The translations under genes and the position numbers were made by a program. Source: Linanthus parryae (Eukaryota > Streptophyta > Magnoliopsida > Ericales > Polemoniaceae). From it: 64,000 bases of DNA. Of this stretch, positions 43,336 through 55,630 are shown in pieces. The DNA lies in assembly GCA_023055425.1 (NCBI GenBank), contig JALGPY010000001.1, positions 69,930,994 through 69,994,993 of the forward strand, read 5' to 3'. The notes beneath the pieces are model-generated. The model searched no databases, was not told where the DNA came from, and worked only from the letters and a program-made list of their open reading frames with translations. Within the stretch, counting starts at the first letter, position 1, and the number at the start of each line of letters is the position of its first letter.

Positions 43336-45980
43336 GTCTCATCTACGACATCTAACTTTCTACTAGCCAACAAGACTCAAACAACTCAACATGACTCAAG
43401 ACACTACTGATGTAGCAATATGATGCAAATGCAATTCTAGACTCGGTCGTAAACACATATAATCTTTTAAATTTATATTTTTTGTGAGATCAGGAAATTT
43501 CAATAACATAGACTGATGCTCATGGATGATGAAAAAGTTAGACAAGAGGTGTGAAGCGCAACTAAATTTGACAACAAGTGATTCCCCATAGTTAGTATAG
43601 AAAGATTAACTTTACTATAAAGAACAACTTACCTCTTCATGTGTGCTGATAAACATAAGAGGATAACCAAGGCTAAGCCACATTCACAGTCCGAGCTCCT
43701 ATTCTGCTACTCGTCAAATATGATGAGGCTTAAGGACAAAAAGGATACAACTTACATGAAGCAAAAAATCCTAAAGCGTCATATAAGCTTACCAAACCCC
43801 ATATCTCACACAAGCTTACCCTGATGATAGGAATCCTCAACCCGAATCTCACCGACTCCGGCCCTCAATCCCCTCAAACCTCGGTGCCATGTCATTCCCG
43901 TGGCCGTCAAAGCAAAGCGTGCGCGAAGCTCAATCAATCTTCAAACGGAACAAGAACTTTACCACTCGATTTCCAATAAGCACAATGTATTAACTTTTTT
44001 TTCTTCTTTTCTTTCTATTTTTTTCTTTTTCTTTTGTTTTTTTTCTCTCATTAAAACAACAATAATACAATAAAAAATGTACGAGTGGTCCTCCTCCAAG
44101 AATCAAGCAGCAGTAATAATGTCAGGGGAAGGAAAGAAAAAAAACAATGAATAAGTATTACATGATAATTCATCTCCCCCTAACTCCATGAAGGCGCAAG
44201 ATGCCACAAACCGTCAAAGTCAAAGTGTGTATGGGGGTGGAGTCGTCAGCGCACAATCTCTATGTCCGTAGTCAAGTGTTGACACCCCCACACTAGACTG
44301 TAGTTATGTCCCCCTATCAAGTAGTCAAATAAGATTTTTCACGTGCCTAATCCAACCGAACCTCCTACACCAAGATGATAAAAATCCGTTACCCAGCACG
44401 CTCCACTAATTAAGTAAAACCAACCCCACTTTTGTGCGGATTAGACGTCAAGCACTTAGGCTCTCCACTACTGTGTCCATGGTGTAATGACATGGGACAC
44501 CGCCGCACCTTAGTGTGCAAGCCAACTCACTCACCCTCGCATCTCCTCGAAGATATCAAATGAATCATAATGATCTGCAGAACTCATAAAAATATGTAAT
44601 GAAGTCATCCGTCAACTAACCGCCGCAACTATTTCTCCCTCGTGACGCTCTAGAAAGGTGATTCTAACGATATATGATGAAGGCCAAGAATCGTCTTCCT
44701 AGGTCAACAGGCTAACAAATAAACCAAGGCTCAATTAGAGCTTACTAGTAGTCCTACAAGGTAAGATCTTCCCTTTTTGGCCGGTTGTGGGCGAGGAGGG
44801 ATTCGAACCCCCGACACCGTGGTTCGTAGCAGTGAGTGTTCTAATACACATCCCCGCACAGCTGTTCTGTGTGCCACTACGAGGCTAGCTGGCGACTACC
44901 TAAGACGGACAACATGAAAGTTCGGCTTATTTAGCAAACACCAAGCTCAACTATTTTAGGAGACAACAACACACACTTTAGCTTTTAAAACTTTAATTTA
45001 GTTTGAAAATAGGTAGGCATTCCTGTAATGAGACTCTCTCTATACCTACTAGGGGGAACTAAAAATTGTCACTCTCGGTCAAAATTTACGCCCTATGCCT
45101 AAAGTGTTCACATCTCACTAAATCAACCAAGTCTATGCTTCTCTCAATTGCCTTCTCTCAAATTTTCAATTTTCAATTTTTTTTTTATGAATTTTCTATT
45201 TTCCCATAATTTTTTTTTCTTTTTCTTTTCTTTTTTCTTCGTTTTTTTTGTATTTTTCATAATATCCTAACTCTATGTGCAAGGCTTAGACTCGAAAAAA
45301 AATTTGACACTCACAACTAACTCTGTTTGGTGGGTAAACTCAATTATTAAAAAGTGTAGACAATATCTAAATCTATACTACACAATACAACAATATACTT
45401 AAAAACTGGACATAAAACACAACACTAACTCACAATACGAACTAAACACATCCTACATGTAACTGGCTATGCAAGACACAATTGGCTAGAAAAACGATAA
45501 CCTACCCCCACACTGAATGTTTCGTTGTCCTCAACGAATTTAGAGTTCATGCATAGGACTCATCAATCAACATGAAAGGCCAGTAGATGAGATGAAACAT
45601 GACATATATAAATAAAACACAAAATCCAGCAAAAGAAAAAGATACTCAGAATCTCCTCAAGGGAGGGACGAAATCATGCATAGCAATCCCCAAGCACTAG
45701 TGGTGCCACTGTGCTCCTATATAGTCAGTGTGTTCTCGCACACCGCGGTAGACTACCCTCCTCTGCTAAAATCTGTGTCTTGGGGAATCCTGAACTCGCC
45801 AATGCAAGCTCCTGTGAAGGTCATGTGTGCCATGGCACACCGGGGTAGATTCTCTCATAATCTGCTCAAATATGTCACTAGGAAACATCATTAGTCCCTC
45901 TCTCTCTCTCATCTCTCCACATAAATAAAACGCAATACAACTGTATTTAAAACACACTCTCTAAATTAACGCAATAAAAT
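43336..45980 (-). other. Athila B non-coding interior
   Basis: No gene supported. T-rich tracts (A-rich on the element's strand) at 43995-44045 and 45175-45260. A block conserved with Athila A at 45660-45880. A plastid DNA insert is at 44768-44830. Confidence 0.75.
44768..44830 (-). other. Plastid DNA fragment (3' part of trnR-ACG plus spacer)
   Basis: On the minus strand 44830-44788 reads from the anticodon region (TACGAACCACGG) through the T arm (GGGTTCGAATCCC) to CTCGCCCA, matching my recollection of the last ~43 nt of plastid tRNA-Arg(ACG). The next ~20 nt (CAACCGGCCAAAAAGGGAAG) match the plastid sequence downstream of that gene. Athila A at the same place reads 'actgcttatagaacttacc' without it. 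The 5' half of the tRNA is missing, so it cannot be a working tRNA gene. Confidence 0.75.
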
Positions 45981-45983
45981 ACG

Positions 45984-45999
45984 TTGGGTTGCCTCCCAA
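45984..45999 (-). promoter_or_regulatory. Conserved TTGGGAGGCAACCCAA hairpin in Athila B
   Basis: Stem TTGGG/CCCAA around AGGCAA. The same 16 bases occur just downstream of pol in Athila C (56393-56408), with neighbouring 'gggtcg...cgac' sequence also shared. Confidence 0.7.
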
Positions 46000-46051
46000 C
46001 AAGCACCTTGTAATTTAAGGTCGACGAATCGACCCAGTTACCTCAGATATG

Positions 46052-46779
46052 TTAAGGAGGTTTTTCTCTCCACTTGTTCTTCTTCCACCACAGTCTCTCT
46101 TTTTTTCTCTTCTCACGTGAGCATGCATGAGACACATTTGGCAAGAAGGAGTTGTAGAAGACGGCATTAAATATTTTCTTCTTCTTGTGCTTCAACTCCT
46201 TGATCACCGGTCTTCTAGAAAATTCATTCACCACATCATGACCTTTTGTACCTTTCTTCCTCCTCTTCTTCTTCCAGTTCTTCAAAATCAATATCGTCGA
46301 GGATCGGTATGTGGAAATAGAATCCCAAGTGGAGCAGTAATGGCAAGGAGTGCCGTATTGACTGCTTCCTGTCCTAGTGTTTGTCTTGGAATCACAGGTG
46401 GCAATTCATGAACCGCATAAAATTGGGGTCTTTCTTCATCTCAAGGCAATAGTTTCCTAAACTCATGACATGCTTCATCTAAGAAAATATCTTCAGTGAA
46501 TGGGGAGAACTCATTATCCATGCACTTATGAGCTTGTTCTTCAACAAAAAAATCTTCAATATCATTCGGTCATAAGCTCGCAATGTCAACACTCTCCCAC
46601 TCATGCCATGAATCAGGAATTTTGCGAGGAACAAGTTGTATAGGCTTCACAATATCATTCCAATCTAAGTCCGAATCTGAGTCTGAAGCGTCCCAATTTT
46701 CATTATCATTATCTGCATATGCCAATGCACTCGAAAGTCCTGCCAATTGTTGATGCTGAAGCTGGACAATTTCATCCAT
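46052..46779 (-). pseudogene. Athila B internal ORF remnant
   Basis: Two short minus-strand frames: 46779-46570 (MDEIVQLQHQQLAG, acidic with DNDNENWDASDSDSD) and 46291-46052 (NWKKKRRKK ... ERLWWKKNKWREKPP). The second matches the basic tail of the Athila A ORF. They look like broken parts of one gene. Function unknown. Confidence 0.5.
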
Positions 46780-47062
46780 CCTATTTAATGCCTTCCTCCA
46801 TTCTGTCCATTTTAGCCATCATGAGCTTCAATATTTCTTTCATCCTCCTCATCTTCTTTATTGCAAGGTGGAGGGGTGTACATATCTCCATAGGAGTAGT
46901 ACGGTGAATAGCGTGGAAATTGCCTATAAGAATTATGCCCCCACATAATCACCAAGATGTCTACAAAATTATTCACTAGGAAGCAGGTGAGATCAACAAA
47001 TAAATAAATAAAATAAAAAGTAAAATTCCCTAAAGTTAATAATTCTAACTAATTCAACCTAG

Positions 47063-47080
47063 TCCCCGGCAACGGTGCCA
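47063..47080 (-). other. Primer-binding site (tRNA-Asp) of Athila B
   Basis: Minus strand TGGCACCGTTGCCGGGGA, one base off the perfect site in Athila A and C; 6 bases from the LTR. Confidence 0.85.
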
Positions 47081-47086
47081 AAAACT

Positions 47087-48693
47087 TAATACGATCTCTG
47101 CAAGTGTACAGTTATCGCTCTAGTAATAATTGTGGAAGATAGGGTTGTCGAATCACAGAGAACTTGTTGTGAATCAATAGGGATGATTAACTTCTTGTGG
47201 GAAAAAAATTTGAGTTTTTTAATAACTAAGAAAAATAAATAAAAACAATTATTTATAAAGTGAGTAAAGTGATGAAAAAAATATAATGATTTTCTCTAGG
47301 TTCACTAAGTTTCCACCGTTAACGAATTACGTTCTTAAACACATATGATGATTTAATTTGCGAAACGAGCAATAATGCTAACCGAGTTACCAAGCTAGCT
47401 TTCTAAGCGTAGGTCAAATTACAACCGAGTTATCAAGTTCTAATTATCCCTAAAACATATAATCACGATCATCTAATTCTACTCAAAGTTCACAGTCGGT
47501 GGTTGATTTCTCTAACCTATGACTATGTGCTTAATTCAATTATTGGGGTAATTCGTTGCTTTCACTAACCAATTACCTATGATCTTCCTACTGCAACGTC
47601 TCACGTTAGCAAGATAGATTACGAGCATGAATTAAACGTAGCAAACAAGAACATTATCAATTAAGTTTAAGCAAAACGTGAATCACACTCATAATTTGCC
47701 AAAAACGGCTTCAAACCCTAGCTACCATTGACAGATATCGATATCAAACTTAGCTACTGCGATACATGATCAACAATGACAAGTTACATTGATCATGATA
47801 AAAAACAATGAAAAAGATAGAGAAGAGGGATCAAACGATGGAATCCTCGCTCTCACGACGAATTTCAAGCTCCAAGCCTTCCTCCAACGTGTTCTTCCTT
47901 GTCACCCGCAGCCTACTCTGCCTCTAGATCCTAAAAAACGTGAAGTATAGAGCTGGGCACGATTTTTAATTTATATTGGCCGAATTTGCAATTCAACCCC
48001 TCTAGTTTGCAATTCTCGAACATATTTCGTAAGCTGGTCTTGAACGGGCCTTTTCTCCCTCATCCGGACTCTGGTTTGGGCCTATCTTATATCGTTGGAA
48101 AGATTTGAATGTCTAATTTCGAATGGCATAGGCGTTGCTCCAAAATTTTATATGTAACTCCATATACAGCCCGAAGAGTGCACACTGGTCCAGTGAACTT
48201 TTCTAGCTTTTCTTCGTTTTTGCGTCGTCTTCGCCGGACCATAACTCTCTCGTCCGACATTTAATTGAGCTGCGTGACCTACCGTTGGAAATGTTTTTGA
48301 GTCTACTTTCATTTGGCACCGGTATCACTATAGCAGGCCGTGTATAATCAAGATATCATCAAAATAGTGAAGGTTGGTCACTTTTGCTCCTCTAATTTCT
48401 CTTCTCTTCATTCTTCTTGAGTTCTGAAGCTCGTTTTTTCTATCCAAATGCTCCTCGCGTGTCTTATTCCTGCATATCACAACACGAACACACCCGCGAA
48501 GATAAAATGTGATAAAATACATAAAATCACGCGTAAAACAATGCAAGAAACGCCCGGACTTTACATTTAAGTTCTAAAACTCATTTATGCCCCTTTTCTC
48601 ATATTTTGGCTTGAAACTCATCACTTTGCACCGAAATGCACAAAAATTAGCAGTGAAGCATTATAGATTATAATTCCAACTATAGAGTTATCA
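47087..48693 (-). repeat. Athila B 5' LTR
   Basis: 1,607 bp, homologous along its length to 41696-43297 with many substitutions and small indels. Confidence 0.88.
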
Positions 48694-48698
48694 ACATA

Positions 48699-49769
48699 CT
48701 CTCAGAAGTGGCGTAAAGTCATGGAATCCATGGATACCAAAAAAGTATGGACTTTGGTGGAACCACCCAAGGGGCGCAGCCCATAGGGTGCAAGTGGGTC
48801 TTCAAGAAGAAGACCGGCATGGATGGTAATGTGATAACCTATAAGGGCCTATTGGTGACAAAAGGATCTAGACATATATATTATATAGAATGTGATGAAA
48901 CATTTTCACCAAACGCAATGACCAATTTCATCCGAATTCTACTTGCTATTGCAGCTTACAAGGACTATGAGATTCGGCAGATGGATGTCAAAACAGTGTT
49001 TCTGTATGGAAACCTCCTCGAGGATGTGTACATGACACAACCTGAGGGTTTTGGGGATCGATAGCATGAAAATAAAGTGTGTAAGCTACAACGATCCATT
49101 TATGGATTACATCAAGCTTCTAGGAGTTGTAATCGACGTTTTGATGAAGCGGTCAAAGAGTTTGACTTCATCAAGAACGAAGATGAATCTTGTGTCTACA
49201 AGAAGTTTAGTGGGAGCTATGTTGCTTTTTTGGTCTTGTATGTGGATGACATACTACTCACTGGAAACAACATTCCCATGCTGCAATCTGTGAAAGATTA
49301 GCTGGGAAAGTGTTTCTCAATGAAAGACTTAGGGGAAGAAGATTATATACTAGGTATCAAGATCTATTGAGATAGATCGAGGAAGCTACTTGGCCTAAGT
49401 CAAAGTACATATATAGAAAAGGTGTTTAATCGATTAAACATGCAAGATTCCAAGAAAATATTCTTGCCCATATCGCATGGAATAACTCTTTCGAAGAATT
49501 ATTGTCTTTCCAATGAGATTGAGAAGGAACACATGAGTAAGGTTCCCTAGGCCTCGGCCATAGGATCCATCATGTACACCATGTTATGTACTAGACCAGA
49601 TGTGTCATACGCGTTAAGTATGACAAGCAGATATCAGTTTAATCTGGGTGAGAGTCACTGGATAGTGGTCAAAAACATCCTAAAGTACTTGAGAAGAACT
49701 AAGGATGCGTTCTTAATCTGTAGAGGGGAGGAAGAGTTGCTGTAAAGTGGTTACACAGATGCAAGCTTC
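48699..49769 (+). pseudogene. pol: Angela-like pol remnant: reverse transcriptase
   Basis: Continues the Copia pol after Athila B: KVMESMDTKKVWTLVEPP, GCKWVFKKKTGMDGNVITYK, then MDVKTVFLYGNLLEDVYMTQPEGF, SIYGLHQASRS and the catalytic LYVDDILLTGNN, then MKDLGEEDYILGIKI and, near 49570, a TRPDVSYALSMTSRYQ RNase H approach, ending GYTDASF. Several in-frame stops and shifts (for example after PEGF and before LGKCF). It is cut in RNase H by Athila C at the AGCTTC codons. Confidence 0.88.
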
Positions 49770-51399
49770 TGATGCGCAAACTAACGTGCTGTTCGCAAGT
49801 ATACGAATCTTGTAATACCGGGCGTAATTAAGCTCGGGTGATCGTTCCCACGAGGACTATTTCGAGTTTTTCGAGAAATCAGTTTTAACTTCCAGAGTGT
49901 AAAAGGAGGAGTAGTTTGTGATTGTAGTGACTAAACTAAAAACAGAAATTAAAACGTAAATATTTTTTGTGACGTTTTTCTGAAAATCTTGAAGGTTGTA
50001 AATCTAGGGTTTGGAATACTAGGTCCAGGATCCCCTAGGGTTTCTTCAGAATTATGTTCTTTGGTTTGATATGAAAACACTCAGCAGTTTTAATTATCCG
50101 TGCCACGTACCAATTGTGCAGTAACCTTTCAGATTCCACACGCTGTCACGATCCTGCAGACTTTCGGGTTCCTGTTAAGCTGCCCAAGTCTGCAGTCTCG
50201 TTCTAAGTCTGCTAGGGTTTCTAACCTGTCCTGATGGCCCGGGTCAAATTCTCTAACAGTTGGTCTATACGTTTTGGCTAGCCCTATCTCCCTTTCTCTG
50301 GTCGGTCTATCAGGGTAAGGTACTAAATCCTGTCTTTTCTTCCTAACCCTAACCTGACGTTTTCACCTACAGGCTCGGGTCTATAGCAATTCTGGTTCGC
50401 GACTCCGATCATGCATAAACAGATATAATCAAAGACAGAATAACTGATAATACTGCTGAATTAAGATAACGAGATCATGCATTCATACTCAAACTGCAGA
50501 AATAATGTCTGAAAACGAAACCCTAGGTTCACCGAGAACCTAGGTAAAAGGTTTAGCTACTAAACGACATAACTAAATAACAAAGTTTCTGAATTCAAAA
50601 GAGAGATTAAGATCAAACTAAGTCTTCGGATCTGGATGAGTGCTTCCGTGCTCTCCCGGGATGCTCAGACTTGTCCTTGGATGAATTGCCTTGTGTGTTG
50701 TGTCCTCAAAACGAGTCTGGACGAGTCTTTTTATAGTGCTGGCGAATTTCTGGAACTTGTCAATATTTACGAAACTGCCACTGCCCGAAACCGCCCCAGT
50801 TTTTGTGCTGTCTGCGTATAATACGCAGCCTGCTGCGTATAATACGCAGACAGGGTCTTCTCCTGCTGCTTTTTCTCCACTTGTGCTTGCTGTCTGCGTA
50901 TTTTCTGCGTATTTTCTGCGTATAATACGCAGACAGGGACCCAGCTTGCCTTTAAACTTCTTCTTTCCTGCGTATTTTCTGCGTATTTTCCCCCTGGCTG
51001 CGTATTTCCTGCGTATTTTCTGCGTATAATACGCAGACAGGGGAGAAAATATGTCCAAAACCCCTCCCCTTCCTTGCTGCCTGCGTATTTTACGCAGGGT
51101 CTGCGTATTATACGCAGACAGCAAGGCAGGGTGCTCTTTTCTGCCTCTGTTTGCCTCCTGCTGCATTCCCGATCCATTCCTGCTGCATTCCCGGGCCCTG
51201 TTCCTGCATAGACAACATGAACACACCCGCGATCATATCCAAATAAAGTACGGAAAATGCAGAAATTCATAAAGAGCAAATAACTGTCTCGTTCCTAAAA
51301 CCGAGGCGTTCCGAGGGTGAAAATGGGCTAAAACGCGAGTTTTCCGGCACAAATGCACAAAAACCGAGCTATAAGATAACCCCTATTCGGGCGTTATCA
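49770..51399 (-). repeat. Athila C 3' LTR
   Basis: TGATAACGCCC...TTTGCGCATCA on the minus strand. Contains a palindrome cluster at 50808-51121. Open frames of 202 and 170 codons inside it come from these repeats and are identical in both LTRs; they are not called genes. Confidence 0.95.
50808..51121 (-). repeat. CTGCGTATAATACGCAG palindrome cluster in Athila C LTR
   Basis: Perfect or near palindromes CTGCGTATAATACGCAG and CTGCGTATTTTACGCAG with half-sites CTGCGTATTTT in runs, often bounded by CTGT...ACAG so that small palindromes nest in larger inverted repeats. Repeated at 63052-63365 in the other LTR. Confidence 0.92.
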
Positions 51400-53288
51400 A
51401 ATACCCCCGCACTAAATATTGCTCGTCCCGAGCAATCCCCTTGCATACCAACCTGCTTGCATACCTCTCGGTTTTTGCAAAACCGACCCTGTCGTGCATA
51501 CACTACCTTTGCATACTCCCTGTAATTGCATACTCTTTCAACCTGAACCGTATAACCAGACGACTCGATAGAAAGACTGACTCAGATAGAATATACACAG
51601 ACTCAATGTACACGACTCAAAAAATATACTAAACAATTATTTTTGGTGAGATTGGGCAATCTCAAAAACATAACCGAGTGTCCTCAAAACCTCACCCTTT
51701 TTCCAGAAAATACTTCCCTGCAATCGATCGGTAAGTCTGAACAGATCTCTTTGGTGGATTTAAGCACGGGACCCGAGTACTGTTACTTTTGCTATCAACC
51801 TGAACGAATCCCTAGTTAACCGACCATCCGAGCTATTTCCGAATCAAGGTTCTAAATCTAACAGGTAGGATATATATATGTAAAGGTACGGCATGATCCT
51901 ACTCGTTATGACATTCTCACAATTTCCCAAACTCACACCCCTCACCGAGTTCCCGAAAAACTGCCTGAAACACCTAAGTTTCTGCCATATCAATCTTCCT
52001 GTCCCCCGGTGTGTCTTCGCCGTTCTCGCGGCCACAAATGTGAAGCGGTGTAACTGTCTCGAAAATCGTGCTACTCACTCAGCTTTTTGACTCGATAACA
52101 TAAATAACATAAATAACTGAAAAAACTGCACAACTAGATCATTTTTCTTTTTTTTTTCATTTTTTTTTCTGTATTTTCTTTTTTTTTTTCCTATATATTT
52201 TTTTTTTCATTTTTTTTTTATACGACTCTATATACACATAAATACACGAATAACGATAAATAAACTGACTAAAGCTGAGTGAGTAGAAAAAACTGTCGTC
52301 GTGGGGTATGAAAGATGTCCTCATATGGAATACCCCCACACTAGTCCTGGAGCGCTGATCCTGTAGTCGAAATCATACTGTGCAGTCCCACCGAACCTCC
52401 TCATCACCAAAGATGTAGAAAAACGGCACAACCACCAATTAACCTCTCAACCCCCCGGACCCCATAATGTGCGGAAAGATGTCTCGCACGCGACTAACTC
52501 CTTCTGTGGTCACTATGTAATGCAGTGATCCACCTCCGCAAATTAATGCACTGTCGCCTCTCACTCACCCTGTCCTTCCCTCGAAAAACGTGTCAATGTC
52601 GAAACTGTCCAAAACTGATATGTCATGAAGTGCTCCATCTAAAACCCTCCCCAACTCACTCCCTCCGTCATAACTCGTAGAATAGCCAACTAATCGACTG
52701 ATGAGGTCTCAAAGAAGGCTTCCTAGGCTATAGTGGCTAAGAATAAAAGGGGTAAATGGCTTCAAACGGGTTTACTAGTTGGACCTAGGGGTAAGAAACA
52801 GGACGTGAGGTCCCTTGATAGCCAGTCACTCCACCGAAAGATGCGATGACCGTGACGGCGCCCGTGGGCGGGTTGTCGACTACCTAGATGACGGCGGTGT
52901 GGCAACTAGTCGGATCCTTAGCTCAGGTGATAACTACTTGCGGTTTCCGAGGGTCACTGGCTCTCACCTATCTACTATACCTCGGTGCAAGTTTTCGTTT
53001 CTGTCAAAGGGTTTAATCTCGATTTCTTCCCAGTTTCTGTTATCTTGATTGCCCTTTCTCAAATTTTCTGATTTTTAATTTTTTTGGATTTTCTGAAAAT
53101 TTTCGATTTTTTTTTTTTTTTAAAATATACACAATGCAAGGTCAGAATGATGTGGTGGGTCGACTCAAATAAAGAAAATATGCTGACTCAAAAAAATAAA
53201 ATAAAAACTGCAAATAAATATGAAAAAAACGTGCAGACCGGGTAATGCAGACACGACTCCCACCCCCACACTAAGAGGTGGCATGCCC
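51400..53288 (-). other. Athila C 3' non-coding region with hairpin and polypurine tract
   Basis: Stem-loop ATTGCTCGGGACGAGCAAT (51418-51436) and AGTGCGGGGGTATT before the LTR. T-rich runs at 52141-52220 and 53108-53120. Similar in layout to Athila A and B 3' regions. No gene seen. Confidence 0.75.
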
Positions 53289-54926
53289 TCATGGCACTGA
53301 CTCGTCTGGACTATACGGTGGGTCTGACCCGGTCTCGGATGAACCGGACATGCTGCTAGGTGAGCTGCTGGTCTGCCTGAATCTGGCACTACTCGACTGT
53401 CGTGGGTGCGAGCTCGACGACTGGCGGGACCGTGAGCTCGATGACTGTCTGGACTGTGTCCGGGATCCTGACCGACTGCTAGGTGGGTGTGAAACCGGCG
53501 CTGTGGCATGCTCACTCGAGCTCGCCTCGTCCGACCAGCTGGTAGTGTACTCACTGGAATAGGAGGGAGGGAAGATAATAGGCAATGGCACCTCTCGGCC
53601 CGCATGGCGGGCTGCCTCGCGCTGCTCCTCTCGGAGTGCAGTAATCGCATCGCCATGGTCTTTGGCTATCTTCTTCGTGGTCTTCTTGAGGTGCTTTAGG
53701 TAACGGAAAACTTTCCCTAACTTGTTAAGCACTTTCTCGCCTAAAGACGCCTGGCCAGCACGGCACCCCTCAAGTCCCTCCTCAACTCGGGCCAACCGAC
53801 GGTTCATGACCGAAAGTGGCGGTGGACCGGTCGGACCTCTCGTACCTCTTGTACTAGGTCTAGCTCTCTGACTCGGCCCGGCTCTCTGGCTCGGCTCTCC
53901 GTGGTCATGGGTGGACTGAGAACGCCTAAGTGTAGACGCTCCCGTCCCCCGAGTAGGTCTGTCCTGGGTCGATCGCCTCCTAGGGGCAGGGGCAGGGGCA
54001 GGCTCATCCTCCTCCATAGGGTCTGCATCAAGGTCGATGACTGGGTCATTCGGTCCCGGACCTCCCCCTCTAATCTTCCTATAGGCCTTAAGAAGAGGAG
54101 GATTCCAGTCACCCTCAAGCTCGGAGAGAGGAATCTGGTAATTACGAGCCAGTTGGATAATCAGGTTGCTATACCCGAGTCCCTTCTTGCTCGATGAGAC
54201 ATTCCTCTCCTGAATATAAACCCAAATGCGCTGAGCTATATCAATCCGTCTCCTCATCATCAAACAGTACACTATGACGGTCGCCTCATTCTCGAGGTAG
54301 GTAAAGTGTTGGATCCCCATAATGCGGTTCACCACCCATTCAGCCCACCACTTGGCAGGCTTGCACAAAAACCCCGAGTGCAGTTTCAGCCCCACATTTC
54401 CTTCTTCCTCAAAGTGGGCCCCCGCGGCTCCACCTGTCAAAACCCTCAAAACCTCCCCAGCTGATGGAGGGTTACTCATAGCTAACTGGTAGGCACACGG
54501 CTCTTGGGATGGTGGAATCCCGTAAGCCTGCCTAATAGAGTCAGGGGTCAGCAAGATATAGTCACGACGGCAGTAAATCCACCGCACATCAGTGTTCTCG
54601 GCATCGCCGGCATGCATAAGGTTGCAAAAGAACTCCCTAGTCAGCCTAGAACTAGACGTACCCTCAAACCCAGCTAGTGAAGTGCCAAAAATGTCTGCTC
54701 GACTGGCAAAATTCACCATCTGGATTGGCATCCTATCATCGTCTATCTCAAATCTGTGGTCTTTAGCCAACCTATAGTTCGGCTTTTTACCGGTCAGATA
54801 ATATTCATGGGCACGGTGGGTCACAAACCGATAACTGTCAAAGTTATGCGGTGTAATTTCGCTGACAGGGATATCAATCGGCTCGTGCCGACGGTTCGGG
54901 TCAATGACAGGTTTGACTAAAGCCAT
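53289..54926 (-). CDS. Athila C second ORF (env-position, putative plant transposon protein)
   Basis: 545 aa, intact; ATG at 54926. The N-terminal ~260 residues resemble the 'putative plant transposon protein' domain common in Athila-type elements: SSSRLTREFFCNLMHAG, VRWIYCRRDYILLTPDSIRQAYGIPP, LCKPAKWWAEWVVNRIMG, RRRIDIAQRIWVYI. Residues ~310-375 are P/R-rich with repeated 'SQRAGPSQRARPSTRG'. Residues ~390-440 form a basic heptad-like segment (KVLNKLGKVFRYLKHLKKTTKKIAKDHG). The last ~70 residues are SR-like (repeated RQSSSSRSRQSSSS). No clear signal peptide or transmembrane segment is visible, so an envelope role is doubtful. It lies 1.5 kb after pol and would need a spliced or subgenomic RNA. 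Function unknown. Confidence 0.75.
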   Translation of the reverse strand: MALVKPVIDPNRRHEPIDIPVSEITPHNFDSYRFVTHRAHEYYLTGKKPNYRLAKDHRFEIDDDRMPIQMVNFASRADIFGTSLAGFEGTSSSRLTREFFCNLMHAGDAENTDVRWIYCRRDYILLTPDSIRQAYGIPPSQEPCAYQLAMSNPPSAGEVLRVLTGGAAGAHFEEEGNVGLKLHSGFLCKPAKWWAEWVVNRIMGIQHFTYLENEATVIVYCLMMRRRIDIAQRIWVYIQERNVSSSKKGLGYSNLIIQLARNYQIPLSELEGDWNPPLLKAYRKIRGGGPGPNDPVIDLDADPMEEDEPAPAPAPRRRSTQDRPTRGTGASTLRRSQSTHDHGEPSQRAGPSQRARPSTRGTRGPTGPPPLSVMNRRLARVEEGLEGCRAGQASLGEKVLNKLGKVFRYLKHLKKTTKKIAKDHGDAITALREEQREAARHAGREVPLPIIFPPSYSSEYTTSWSDEASSSEHATAPVSHPPSSRSGSRTQSRQSSSSRSRQSSSSHPRQSSSARFRQTSSSPSSMSGSSETGSDPPYSPDESVP

Positions 54927-55620
54927 GAAAATGCGAAAACGAGCAGAAACAGAAATCTAGAGTACGTGCGCGTGAAATAGTGCGTCTCAGCAAATAAGCC
55001 CCCTAGAATCTACCAGAGGTCCACACGGCACGGAAACCGAGAAAAATTTCAGAAACAATGACCCGGCTACGGGTCGTGCTTAAAACTGAAAAATTAAAGA
55101 GAGGGAAGAAAATTGGACCTTCCCACAACGGGGGTGAAGTGCAGAATCCGGCAAGGTTATCGCCGGAAAACCGCCTGTAAACCGCCGTCCAGCCGCCGCC
55201 TAAGCCGCCGGAAAAGTCGAATCTGCCGGAATGAAATTCCGGGCACACTCACGCGTAGCCTTCTTCCTCCTCTTCAACGTTCCCTTCTGTGAATTTTTCC
55301 GGTTTGGCTTCAAACTCAACAAATCTGAGATTTTCCTCAAGAACACCCTCCACTTTCCTTCCACCCCCACACTAGCTCGGTTGGAATTTCTGAAAACCGA
55401 GAGTAGTTCCGTGCTCCTTGCGACGAGGGGATTCCAAAAATGCCTTCGGTTTTTGATTTCGAGCACTTTTGAAAAATTTGGAGTGTTGGTGCTAGAGAGG
55501 AGTGGAGGTAGAGAGAGAAAGCTTGAAGGCCAACAATGGCTTCAAGTGGCCGGACTCCCCCATTTAAACCCTAAGTGCCAAAATGACCAAAATGCCCCTG
55601 GCTTAAAATGGTCAAAAACT
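54927..55620 (-). other. Athila C spacer between pol and second ORF, first part
   Basis: 5' untranslated region of the second ORF. No gene is supported; short frames on both strands are not recognisable. Confidence 0.6.
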
Positions 55621-55630
55621 GCTAATTTTG

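Larger units (their letters stand above)
41696..48693 (-). mobile_element. Athila B, non-autonomous Athila element
   Basis: LTRs 41696-43297 and 47087-48693 (minus strand, TGATAACTCT... start). The 5' LTR's final CA has mutated (plus strand TAATACG versus TGATGCG). The TSD has one mismatch, ACAGA (41691-41695) / ACATA (48694-48698). The interior has no pol; it matches Athila A in the 3' half and in the basic-tail ORF remnant. LTR differences are numerous, so it is older than C. Inserted in the Copia pol between integrase and RT with the frame preserved. Confidence 0.9.

Noticed and set aside
44788..44830. Functional tRNA-Arg gene
   Set aside because: Only the 3' part is present; the acceptor 5' strand, D arm and half of the anticodon stem are missing.
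50618..51279. 202- and 170-codon frames in the Athila C LTR (also at 62862-63523)
   Set aside because: They are opened by the palindrome cluster, are identical because the LTRs are identical, and show only repeat-derived low-complexity peptides.
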